Assembly: GCF_021917145.1 (NCBI RefSeq)
Contig: NC_061073.1
Span: forward strand, 16,743,875 to 16,807,874
From: Hypomesus transpacificus
Lineage: Eukaryota > Chordata > Actinopteri > Osmeriformes > Osmeridae
DNA: 64,000 nt
Reading direction: 5' to 3'
Numbering within the stretch: the stretch's first letter is position 1; each line of letters starts with the position of its first letter. A program made the translations under genes and the position numbers. A model generated the notes under the pieces. That model ran no database searches. It was not told the origin of the DNA and was given only the letters and a program-made list of their open reading frames with translations. Positions 11,201-20,304 of the stretch are shown here, in pieces.

Positions 11201-14200
11201 CCAGCTCTACTAAAAACTATTAAGTGATTCCAGCATGTTACCTCTATCCACTCGCACCTCCCTCCCCCACCAAGGAGCTGTGTGAACCTGCAGTACCTGA
11301 GTCTAGCTGGCTGTCGCACCTTCTCTGATAAGGGTTTGCAGTACCTGTCCAGAGGAAGGGGCTGCAAAAATCTGCTGCACCTTGACCTCTCCAGCTGCAC
11401 CCAGGTCAGTGACTGCCCCCACCCCCTCCTCACTTTGCTCATCTCATCTGCTATCCTCCTCTATTTATCCCCTCCTCTCACCTCCTCCTTGCCCCTCCTG
11501 TCACCCTTCCTCTCACCCCCAGGAACACGCTCCTCTCAGCTTTGGCTAGTCTCAGTTCTCAGTCTTCTCTCCCCTGTGATCAGTCTGAGCAGAAGGGCAG
11601 TGTGGGTGGTCAGTCCTCCCCTTACCTGTCCTTCAGTCCTCTTCTGGTCACCCAGTCTGTGTAGTGACCGTACTCTTCTGTCCTCTCAGTGTCTCAGTCT
11701 AGCGGACTGTCCCCCTCCTGTGGTCCTGAAGTCCAATGTGATGTCTAGGTCCACACAGTCGTCTCTCCTCGATCCAGTCAGATACTTGAGAATGAGCAGA
11801 GCATCTGAATCTGGCTGAGCGAGAGGGACAGAGGAGGAGAGGGGGTGTGGATAGGGGGCGTGGGGAAGGGGCGTGGAGAGGGGGCTGGAGAGAGGGCTGG
11901 ACGTGGCTGGTTTCAGTTTGAAAACACGCACTCCTCACGTGTGCACTTACTTCTGCCTAAACCCTCCCCTGGAGAATGTTCTGGTGCAGCTGGTTCTGAT
12001 ACAGACCAGACAGAGGGCAGGGTCTGGTGTAGGGTTACACATGTTTGCTCCCTCTCTACCCCTCTTTCTATCTCTCTTTTAACTGTCATCCCACATCCTC
12101 CCAGATCTCTGTGGAAGGTTTCAGACACATTGCTGCAGGATGCCCTTCCCTTCAGGAGTTAGTGTTCAACGATATGCCAACCCTGACAGACAGCTGTGTG
12201 CTGGTGAGTCTGAATCTTAGTCTGAATCTTAGTCTGAATCTTAGTCTGAATCTTAGTCTGTGTCTCAGTCCCAGTCTGTATCTCAGTCCCAGTCTGTGTC
12301 TCAGTCCCAGTCTGTGTCTCAGTCCCAGTCTGTGTCTCAGTCCCAGTCTGTATCTCAGTCCCAGTCTGTATCTCAGTCCCAGTCTGTGTCTCAGTCCCAG
12401 TCTGTATCTCAGTCCCAGTCTGTATCTCAGTCCCAGTCTGTGTCTCAGTCCCAGTCTGTGTCTCAGTCCCAGTCTGTATCTCAGTCCCAGTCTGTGTCTC
12501 AGTCCCAGTCTGTGTCTCAGTCCCAGTCTGTGTCTCAGTCCCAGTCTGTATCTCAGTCCCAGTCTGTGTCTCAGTCCCAGTCTGTGTCTCAGTCCCAGTC
12601 TGTATCTCAGTCCCAGTCTGTGTCTCAGTCCCAGTCTGTGTCTCAGTCCCAGTCTGTATCTCAGTCCCAGTCTGTGTCTCAGTCCCAGTCTGTGTCTCAG
12701 TCCCAGTCTGTATCTCAGTCCCAGTCTGTGTCTCAGTCCCAGTCTGTGTCTCAGTCCCAGTCTGTATCTCAGTCCCAGTCTGTGTCTCAGTCCCAGTCTG
12801 TGTCTCAGTCCCAGTCTGTATCTCAGTCCCAGTCTGTGTCTCAGTCCCAGTCTGTGTCTCAGTCCCAGTCTGTGTCTCAGTCCCAGTCTGTATCTCAGTC
12901 CCAGTCTGTATCTCAGTCCCAGTCTGTGTCTCAGTCCCAGTCTGTGTCTCAGTCCCAGTCTGTGTCTCAGTCCCAGTCTGTGTCTCAGTCCCAGTCTGTA
13001 TCTCAGTCCCAGTCTGTATCTCAGTCCCAGTCTGTGTCTCAGTCCCAGTCTGTATCTCAGTCCCAGTCTGTGTCTCAGTCCCAGTCTGTGTCTCAGTCCC
13101 AGTCTGTATCTCAGTCCCAGTCTGTATCTCAGTCCCAGTCTGTGTCTCAGTCCCAGTCTGTATCTCAGTCCCAGTCTGTGTCTCAGTCCCAGTCTGTATC
13201 TCAGTCCCAGTCTGTATCTCAGTCCCAGTCTGTGTCTCAGTCCCAGTCTGTGTCTCAGTCCCAGTCTGTATCTCAGTCCCAGTCTGTGTCTCAGTCCCAG
13301 TCTGTGTCTCAGTCCCAGTCTGTATCTCAGTCCCAGTCTGTATCTCAGTCCCAGTCTGTGTCTCAGTCCCAGTCTGTATCTCAGTCCCAGTCTGTGTCTC
13401 AGTCCCAGTCTGTGTCTCAGTCCCAGTCTGTATCTCAGTCCCAGTCTGTATCTCAGTCCCAGTCTGTGTCTCAGTCCCAGTCTGTATCTCAGTCCCAGTC
13501 TGTGTCTCAGTCCCAGTCTGTGTCTCAGTCCCAGTCTGTATCTCAGTCCCAGTCTGTATCTCAGTCCCAGTCTGTGTCTCAGTCCCAGTCTGTATCTCAG
13601 TCCCAGTCTGTGTCTCAGTCCCAGTCTGTGTCTCACCTCCTCTTGCCCTACAGGCACTTCTCTCCAAGCTCCATTCTTTGTCTGCTGTCTCTCTCATTGA
13701 CACACCCCATCTGTCAGACTCTGCTTTCAAGGCCATCGCTGAGGTGGCCAATCTGAGGACGTTCATCACTGAGGGTAAGGGACTGAATGTGTGTGTGAGT
13801 CCTCCATATCTGGCAGAGGGAGACAGTGCTCAAGAGGCTTAACCAACTTGGACCAAATTCAGAGGCTACACAAACATCTGTGTGTGTGTGTGTTCATGCA
13901 GGAAACCCTCGCATGACTGACGTCAGCTGGAAGGCTCTGTGTCGCAGCTCCCCTGGCCTCACCAGCCTCCACGCCGCCCAGTGTCCCAGGATGACTGACG
14001 TCAGCCTCAAGGCCATGGGCGTCCTGAGGAACCTGCTGAACATCAACATCTCTCACTGTTGCAGGTGTGTGTGTTTTCCCTCACCAACACTTGGAATCCC
14101 ACAGTGTATGTGAATATTGTTTTGCTTGAATATGTATATGAACAATCCAGAGCTGTGTGTTGCAGGGTGACTGACATGGGGCTGTGTGTTGCAGGGTGAC

Positions 14201-16428
14201 TGACATGGGGTTGTGTGTTGCAGGGTGACTGACATGGGGCTGTGTGTTGCAGGGTGACTGACATGGGGCTGTGTGTTGCAGGGTGACTGACATGGGGCTG
14301 TGTGTTGCAGGGTCACTGACATGGGGCTGTGTGTTGCAGGGTGACTGACATGGGGCTGTGTGTTGCAGGGTGACTGACATGGGGCTGTGTGTTGCAGGGT
14401 GACTGACATGGGGCTGTGTGTTGCAGGGTCACTGACATGGGGCTGTGTGTTGCAGGGTGACTGACATGGGGTTGTGTGTTGCAGGGTGACTGACATGGGG
14501 CTGTGTGTTGCAGGGTGACTGACATGGGGCTGTGTGTTGCAGGGTGACTGACATGGGGCTGTGTGTTGCAGGGTCACTGACATGGGGCTGTGTGTTGCAG
14601 GGTGACTGACATGGGGCTGTGTGTTGCAGGGTCACTGACATGGGGCTGTGTGTTGCAGGGTGACTGACATGGGGCTGCGTTACCTGACAGAGAGCCCTTC
14701 TGCCTCCAGGCTGCTGGAGCTGAACCTGGGTCACTGCAGCCGCATCAGCGACCTGTCCATCATGAGGGTGGCACAGAGGTGAGGGACAGGGCACGCACAC
14801 CCAATTCAAGTTCATTTAAACTTTATTTCAGACACATCAAATAAAAAAAACTCTACAGAATACAAAAACAATACAAGGACAGACAGTACTATACAGGGCA
14901 TAGACAGATTTACAGTGATTAAACACATAAACAGACTGCCCAATACCTATTATGTGTTTATATATTTATGAGTGTTCCAGTAGACATCCATAGACATGCA
15001 TGTGAATGTTTATCTTTCCCAGGTTTTTAGATGTGTGTGTATGTGTGTGTTAAGGTGCTCCACGCTGAAGCACCTGAGTGTACGTTACTGTGACAACCTG
15101 ACGGACGCTGCCCTGGAGTGGCTAAGCAGCAGCTCCATCATCTCTCTGGACATCAGCGGCTGCAACGTACAGGACCAGGTGTGACAGAGCGCACACACAC
15201 AGCCTGTGTTCACAGGGACTGACTGATCTCTGCAGCACTGACAGTGTTGAGTTCACAGGGACTGACTGATCTCTGCAGCACTGACAGTGTTGAGTTCACA
15301 GGGACTGACTGATCTCTGCAGCACTGACAGTGTTTTGTTCACAGGGACTGACGTTACTTGGTGGAAACTGTGGCCTGAAGAAGCTGGTGGCCTCTGAGTG
15401 TGTGTGGATCACAGACATCAGCATAGAGGTGCAGGACGGCAGTTCGTCTGGTCAAGGGGACAACGTGTCAACAGCACCTTTCAATTTGATTGTCATTTGC
15501 CCCTCCTTCTCCTACTCTTCTCACTTTGACCCTCTCCTCCTCTCCCATACTCCCTTTCTCGCCACCCAAGGGTAGAAGTTCTGCCGAGAGGTGCCAGGTC
15601 TGGAGCAGCTGGACGTGTCCCACTGCGTGTCCCTGTCTGACCAGGCCATCAAAGCCCTGGCCTTCTACTGCAGGTCCCTCATCTCCCTAAACATGCAAGG
15701 CTGCCCAAAGGTGCCAACCCCAAATCACACTCACTATTGGAAAGGAATGTTTCAATACTGAATTTAATGTCATACCCACCTCAGCAAAAAACAATAGATG
15801 AATAAGTGCTGAATGAGAAGTTCTATTTTTCAAAGCATCAGTCTGTTTTCTCCCAGATGACAGACATGGCGGTGCAGTACCTGGCGGGCACAGGTCACTT
15901 CCTGCGGGAGCTGGACCTGAGCGGCTGCATGCTGCTGACGGACAAGACAGCTCGCCTACTGCAGCGAGGCTGTCCTCAGCTCTACAGCATCAGCATGAAC
16001 TACTGCACCGCCATCTCCAAGTAACACATCTGAACATTTATTAACACATAAAAACACACAGCTATAAAAACATGTTTAGACACTGATTAAAAAACATTGA
16101 CATATAAATACAGACAGAAGCCATGATGTGTGTGTGTGTGTGCTCCTGCAGGCTGGCCGCTGTGAAGCTGCAGACAAGGGTCAAGCTCTGGGAGCATAGC
16201 CATGACGACGCCCCCTACTGGTTCGGCTACAACAACCTGGACCAGCTACTGCAGCCAATCAGAAAGCCTGGCAAAGTAGATGACACTTGGGAAGAGGAAG
16301 AGCAAGCAACCGTTCTCAGAAACACCAGCTTCCATGACAACAAGAGCAGGAATGAAAGAGGCGTGTCCTCGACATGTGCAGCCAACCGGAGTAATCAAAG
16401 AATGACCAGAATGAATACCGGTTATTAA
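2294..16428 (+). CDS. fbxl13: F-box and leucine-rich repeat protein 13 (dynein regulatory complex subunit 6), lacking the start exon
   Basis: Coding exons: 2294-2448, 2608-2717, 3921-4022, 4987-5082, 5212-5347, 10334-10386, 10530-10630, 11278-11404, 12105-12203, 13654-13774, 13902-14064, 14659-14778, 15055-15178, 15345-15428, 15576-15710, 15857-16020, 16152-16428. Phases agree throughout and give 721 residues (human about 735), so only a short N-terminus is missing. The order is a Trp-rich N-terminal region, an F-box across exons 3-4 (SLLPCK...[11 protein letters not shown]), then about a dozen Cys-type leucine-rich repeats ([18 protein letters not shown] and similar). The C-terminus contains the family motif WFGY. 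In cilia the protein is a nexin-dynein regulatory complex subunit; the F-box could recruit SKP1. The intron after 5347 holds LRRC17 on the other strand, as in mammals. The first donor (GTTGGT, 2449) is weak. Four introns carry minisatellites at the splice junction. ATTAAA at 16424 overlaps the stop codon. Confidence 0.92.
2720..3676 (-). mobile_element. Decayed non-LTR retrotransposon (LINE) reverse transcriptase fragment in an FBXL13 intron
   Basis: Minus-strand frames encode reverse-transcriptase blocks in order: [31 protein letters not shown], then [18 protein letters not shown]. The catalytic FADD box is replaced by FANYTT, and the reading frame is split between frames. The style resembles L2/CR1-type or Rex-type fish LINEs; the clade was not resolved. 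It sits between FBXL13 exons ending at 2717 and starting at 3921 and is in antisense orientation. A 50-bp internal tandem duplication lies at 3531-3630. It is inactive. Confidence 0.85.
4489..4625. repeat. Teleost interspersed repeat fragment
   Basis: Sequence of the form AAGGCAAGGCAAGTTTATTT followed by an AGCACATTTCA-like segment and a CAATTCAAAGTGCTTCACAT-like segment, which I recognise as a very common dispersed fish repeat. It ends in an A-rich stretch and lies within an FBXL13 intron. Confidence 0.65.
5656..9946 (-). CDS. lrrc17: Leucine-rich repeat-containing protein 17, nested in an FBXL13 intron
   Basis: Exons on the minus strand: 9946-9825, 9655-9170, 8902-8706, 6822-6667, 6200-6059, 5947-5656. 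The sum is 1395 nt, or 464 residues (human 441), with all phases consistent. Residues 1-20 form a signal peptide ([14 protein letters not shown]). The first LRR block contains LDCQER and [11 protein letters not shown] and ends in a Cys-capped flank (DNPWSCRC). The second block contains LDLSNNKL and [10 protein letters not shown] and ends with NPWVCDY, followed by a C-terminal tail with [13 protein letters not shown]17 is a secreted LRR protein reported to restrain osteoclast formation. Acceptors at 9655 and 9652 are both in frame. The donor after exon 4 (6667) is duplicated in a 28-bp tandem array. Nesting in FBXL13 on the opposite strand is the mammalian arrangement. Confidence 0.93.
6549..6690. 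repeat. 28-bp minisatellite built from an LRRC17 exon end and splice donor
   Basis: Five copies of a 28-bp unit. On the minus strand each contains CTGGAGCACATCCACACAG|GTGAG, that is the last 19 bases of LRRC17 exon 4 with its donor. The copy at the exon edge (donor at 6666) is the one that fits the reading frame; the other four are intronic duplicates. One copy reads GTGCG instead of GTGAG. Confidence 0.92.
7213..7425. repeat. About 38-bp tandem repeat, four copies
   Basis: Units of the form CATTAGCTAGGCTAGCTATC followed by TAGGGATTTGAGCAGTAA recur four times with slight variation. The core (GCTAGGCTAGC) is partly palindromic. It lies in the intron shared by FBXL13 and LRRC17. Confidence 0.8.
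8105..8170. repeat. Teleost SINE/LINE tail fragment
   Basis: Contains a diverged form of the widespread fish tail (ATCCAAAGCGACTT preceded by TTTATGCATTAAGCAGATG). No head is visible, so this is a fragment. Intronic. Confidence 0.6.
8596..8631. repeat. Short inverted repeat (hairpin)
   Basis: CTGGTGCTCC at 8596-8605 is the reverse complement of GGAGCACCAG at 8622-8631. The intervening TAACTTTTTAAAGTTG is itself nearly palindromic. It may be the centre of a small foldback element. It lies 75 bases from the LRRC17 donor at 8705. Confidence 0.75.
9014..9122. mobile_element. Foldback MITE-like element
   Basis: The whole 109 bp is an imperfect palindrome. CCGCGTTTCCCAGATT on the left mirrors AATCTGGGAAACGTGG on the right, and internal AAGCTCTTAACG-type blocks are also inverted. 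This is typical of a miniature inverted-repeat transposable element. It sits in an LRRC17 intron, about 50 bp from the donor at 9169. No clear target-site duplication was seen. Confidence 0.75.
10621..10845. repeat. 29-bp minisatellite duplicating an FBXL13 splice donor
   Basis: Eight copies of a 29-bp unit beginning AGCTGTCCAG|GTA. The first AGCTGTCCAG is the end of the coding exon 10530-10630 and its GTAAAC is the donor. Each later copy repeats the exon end and a GTAAAC or GTACAC donor-like site. Twenty-nine is not a multiple of three, so use of another donor would usually shift the frame. Confidence 0.93.
12204..13632. repeat. 12-bp then 18-bp minisatellite array starting at an FBXL13 splice donor
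   Basis: The array begins in the donor after 12203. GTGAGTCTGAATCTTAG runs into four 12-bp AGTCTGAATCTT units, then about 76 units of an 18-bp AGTCTGTRTCTCAGTCCC repeat. The only common variation is G/A at one position (TGTGTC/TGTATC). Because 18 is a multiple of three, the array is open in several frames of about 500 codons on both strands. These frames are spurious: the flanking exons (12105-12203 and 13654-13774) join in phase as LRRs without it. Confidence 0.95.
14150..14676. repeat. 29-bp minisatellite duplicating an FBXL13 splice acceptor
   Basis: About 18 copies of a 29-bp unit, GTGTGTTGCAG|GGTGACTGACATGGGGCT. The last copy is the genuine acceptor and the first 18 bases of the coding exon 14659-14778. 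Copies differ mainly by GGTGACT/GGTCACT and GGGGCT/GGGGTT. Each unit carries a short pyrimidine-poor acceptor (TTGCAG). Confidence 0.94.
15207..15352. repeat. 43-bp repeat duplicating an FBXL13 splice acceptor
   Basis: Three full copies of a 43-bp unit containing TTCACAG|GGACTGAC, followed by the true acceptor (exon starts at 15345 with GGACTGACG). The repeat thus includes the intron end and eight bases of exon. Confidence 0.9.
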
Positions 16429-16766
16429 AGGACCCATTTCTTCATGGAATTCCATGTTTTTATATTAGATACATATTCCATCATACATCCCCAGGGGAGC
16501 ACGTCCACACACTCACCAGCCCTGCTAATCATGACCTATATATTCTTTCTTTTAGTTTGGGTTTCATTTAGCATTTGAAATAACTTAAAAAACAAAACAT
16601 GATTGATTACATACAATATCCATTTTAGTACATCCCAGGAAACGTTTCTAAGCGATGGTTCTTCCAAATGGGGTCAAACTGTGTGGGTCCATTCTGCCGC
16701 CTGGGGGGTGGGCATATCATGGCTGCTCTACTGCCCAGGTTTCAAGGGTTCGAGGAAGGGACGAAC
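16429..16766. other. Convergent 3' intergenic spacer, FBXL13 to FAM185A
   Basis: Only 338 bp separate the two stop codons. No repeat or extra gene was seen. The 3' UTRs must be very short or overlap in antisense. Confidence 0.7.
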
Positions 16767-19250
16767 TCAGCTCCCCAGTTTCAGGGACTCAAACCAGCTC
16801 TGTGTCTTCACCCTAACGGTGCCTCTGTCTGTCTGGGCGTCAATCCACTGTCCGTCCTGGGGCTGGTTCATAAAGCCTAGGAAGAGGTGGGGGGGTAGCG
16901 TAGCGTTAAAAGGTTTGTCTTCCAGTGAGCTACGAGCAGGTCGAGCAGGACTCACCAGTGATGTGAGTTTGGCCACTTTTGGAGTAGCAGGCTGCTTCCT
17001 GCAGGGTGACCTCTGGACTGAGCTCCACAGAACCCCCACGCAGCCTCAGGCCTGCCCGGGAGGAGGCAGGCACACGCACGCACACTGAGCCTGACCAGGA
17101 AGGGGAAGAGACAAAGATGACTCAAGCTATTTCAGACAGGAAGCCTCCCTCCAGCCTGACTGTATTCCTGGTCACACCTTCCAGGCTGCTGAGCTCAGCC
17201 GTGCCGCTCTCTCCCACGTAGGCATCAACGTCTCCCCTCAGGGAGGACACGTGGAGGTGGCTGCTGGAGCTGTCTGAAGACAGGAGACTCACCATCAACA
17301 TGTGTCTTCAACACCACCCACAGAGGAGGTGGACTCAGCTTACCTACTACGATGTCCCCAGCCTCTGACCGCACGCTGGCATTCCCTGAAGAGGGAAACA
17401 TGAGGGTTTAGGTTGGCAGTTCTATGGGCGTATGTGAAGCCCTCTGTGACATGCTTGCGTGTAAAAAGGGCTATACAAATATATTTGATTTGATGAGGGT
17501 GTGAACAACAGGAACAGGATTTATTGCAATTTAGGTGCAATTCCATGACATGTTCATTTAAAAAGTGAGCTCAAATAAAAATGTTGTCCATCAATCTTGT
17601 ATAAAAACCCTGAACATCATTCATGACGTGTGTTCCTCACCGTGCACATGACCCAGCTGGATGGGTCCTGAGCTGGAGGAAACCAGGATGTTTTCAGCAT
17701 AGATGGCTTTTATCTTCAGAGGGCCACGCTCCGTGGCCACCCCAAGCACCGTCCCCTGGACCTTCTTCATGTCCACCGCCTGGAAACACAACATTCTGAG
17801 GTGGAACTTCAAGCTCACTTGTCTTAATGAGCAAACACATTAGGTCTATAGAATATGTAGTTTAACATTGCTATCTAGTGTCTATTAGGGGGCAGCTACT
17901 AAACACAGGAGGAAAAACACTTAGACCTGAATATTTGGTCCGAAGAAACAAACAGTATAGTGCATAAACATAACAGTAATTATTCTGAATCAATGATTCT
18001 CAGATCTACACACTTGTGGACTAAGGAAGGCGGTGCCCTCATGAAAACCCCCAGCGTTCCAAACACCATGATGAAGCTCCACCACATGCAGTTGGTCCCC
18101 TTTTCATTTGTTGGGCCCTGCCCCCTAGACAGCCTACAGCTCGTGAACCAGTCGTACCCCATCCCCTGTGGCGCTGATGTCCACATTGCCGTGGATAGTT
18201 CCCCCGCAGGTGATGGCCCCGCCCTGGGTCCGTACTTCTACCCGGTGAGCCTGAGGAAGGAGGAGAGTGATGTCAGATTCAGGCCAAGTCATTTAACCCC
18301 AGCTTTCCCCTCACCCTGCCTCATATCTATATTATTCTAATCATATTTGTACGGCTTTGTTTTGCTTACAAAAGTCACAAGTATGTTTAGAATATTTACA
18401 GGATGAAGGAATAGTTGGGCATTTATGAATGACGGTAAGGTGTACCTTGACAGAGTGCAGCACGCAATTCCCCCTCTCTGTCTGCACCTTGCACACGTCA
18501 CACTCCATGTTCTCGACCCGAACATTACCTTCTCCTTTAGCTGTGATGTAAAGATCTGTAAAAGATTTTAATATACGTTACAGAAACTAAACACATTCTA
18601 ATGAGCTTCAAGCGTGGTGACCCTTTCTGAAACGTCAATAAATCGTTTTAGCTGCAATGCTTAGTTTCATAACATTGCAGCATCCTCTAAAGCTGCCGTC
18701 GCCACACCCCTGAACAACATGGCGTAACATTAAGAGTGATCTTTCTGACTATGTCTATGAATAGGATAACACATCTGTGCGACACACAAATTCTACCCAA
18801 TGACCAGATGCAGACATCATTTGACCACTCACCACTTTTTACCGGAGCAGTCAACTCCACGGACATGTTGCTGTTGACCTTCTCTGACAGAATGAGTAGC
18901 TCCTTACTTTGGTCATCGTAGTGCACATGGACGTTGTCCAGCTTGATTCCCTGGTCGGCACTGGTACCGTGAACGGTGATGAAAGCACGGTTCGACTCAG
19001 GGAAAGCATGTGGGTCTAAAGGACGTATGGAAATGCTGCAAGTGAGTTGTGCGCGCACTTTGCTGAATGGGTTAACAACTAGAGTCCATTGCTTGAGCGG
19101 TTTGTTTATCTCATACGGCGTTGAGGCGCACGGAGAAGTGGAAAGAGTCCGCGAAGTGTGTTGGAAAGTAAAGTTAGGCAGGGTCTTCTGACGGGGTTTC
19201 CAACGCACAAGTCTAAAGCAGACCCTCAACGTAGTTGTGTACCACAGCAT
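16767..19250 (-). CDS. fam185a: FAM185A homologue
   Basis: Eight coding exons on the minus strand: 19250-18833, 18555-18446, 18250-18158, 17779-17641, 17385-17344, 17273-17178, 17090-16956, 16876-16767. They sum to 1143 nt, 380 residues (human 392), with every junction in phase. Conserved blocks include ENMECDVCKVQTERG, the repeated GGTIHGNVDI and GPIQLGHVHG, and the C-terminus KTQSWFESLKL. The repeated short beta-strand pattern (V-x-T-x-x-G-x-I) resembles the DUF4097 adhesin-like beta-helix. The basic, hydroxylated N-terminus could be a mitochondrial presequence; this is inference. The molecular function is not established. It converges on FBXL13, as in human. I chose the ATG at 19250 because it is the first ATG in frame. 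Confidence 0.92.
17425..17497. repeat. Teleost interspersed repeat tail
   Basis: GTGAAGCCCTCTGTGACATG followed by AAAAAGGGCTATACAAATA and TTTGATTTGATGA is a familiar dispersed fish repeat tail. It lies in the FAM185A intron between exons 4 and 5. Confidence 0.6.
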
Positions 19251-20304
19251 TACGATCAGAGCTTTCAAGCAATTGTGCAGAACGTAGTCAAACGCATTTC
19301 ATAATGTCCGTGTGAAACAGCGACCTAAAATAACCCATTCGAGGAAAAAAAACGAGACTCTTTTGGGCAAAGCTAAGGATAAAACGTAGTTGCAGCACAA
19401 AGATCACTGACCAATAGCCCTGCTTGGCAGCAACTCCTTTAGGTAACATGTTCAGCGTGTGTCCCCTGTTATCACATGTGCCCTTGGTTGCGCGAGAAGT
19501 AAAACGTTGTAATGCGCATGTCTTGTGTTTTTCTACGTTGTTCTGGGAAATTGAGTCTTTTGCGACAAGAAAATAATAATTAACAAAAATACAATGTAAG
19601 TGTAGCTAGCCCTTTACGCTGCGCCACTGCAATGTTGCCAGCATCATTTAGACAGGTTATTATGTTAACCTTATTATGTTTTATATTATAATGAAAACTA
19701 AATTTTTGACGTTCAGTCAAGGCCTTGCGTGAAAGAAATGTGGAGAATTGAGAGAAAAGCCATTGTCATTTGGTTGGTTTATGATCTTTGCGGACTTTAC
19801 GAAGACAGATAATGTTTTTTCACACAATTCTATTTAATGTGTTTAATTTTATTTCAACATAGAGTATAAAACATTCAACGGTAATATATCAATTGACTAT
19901 CAAACAATCATTCCAGTACAATAGCGATTACCTTTTCTTTACACAACCAAATTACCAAAAACACTTCGAAAGAGAGTAGTTTCTCATTCCGTCACAGCTC
20001 TATAAATCATGTTTCCACATTTCTTACCAGTAGTAAACAATATAAGAAGATTAAAAACGTCTGTAAATATCTACATCCTTACAGTTCACGCTAAACCCTT
20101 GAAATAGCAGTATGAATTATTAACACTAGGTGGCAGCATTACACTAACTGTGGGGGCCTGGTTGTTTGTGCTTCACCAAGAGGTTAGGGATAAAGTTACG
20201 GTAATATTTGATTTAAGGTTATTGGTTAAAATCACATTTACCTAGAAAGAGTCCTATCTCCTTGCGTTCAAGCATGCCCAGATGGCGTCCCCTCGCTGCC
20301 CTGC
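19251..20304. other. Spacer upstream of FAM185A and downstream of the FGL2-like gene
   Basis: AT-rich single-copy-looking sequence with no coding potential I could support. It should contain the FAM185A promoter and the 3' UTR of the FGL2-like gene. Confidence 0.5.

Noticed and set aside
12045-13769. Long frames of about 500 codons on both strands (SVSQSQ, LSPSLC, TETQTG repeats)
   Set aside because: They result from an 18-bp repeat being a multiple of three. The flanking FBXL13 exons splice in phase around it and the families have no such domain.
13918-14000. Two TGACGTCA CRE palindromes
   Set aside because: They lie within LRR codons (MTDVS) of FBXL13 repeated by the protein repeat, so a regulatory role is unsupported.
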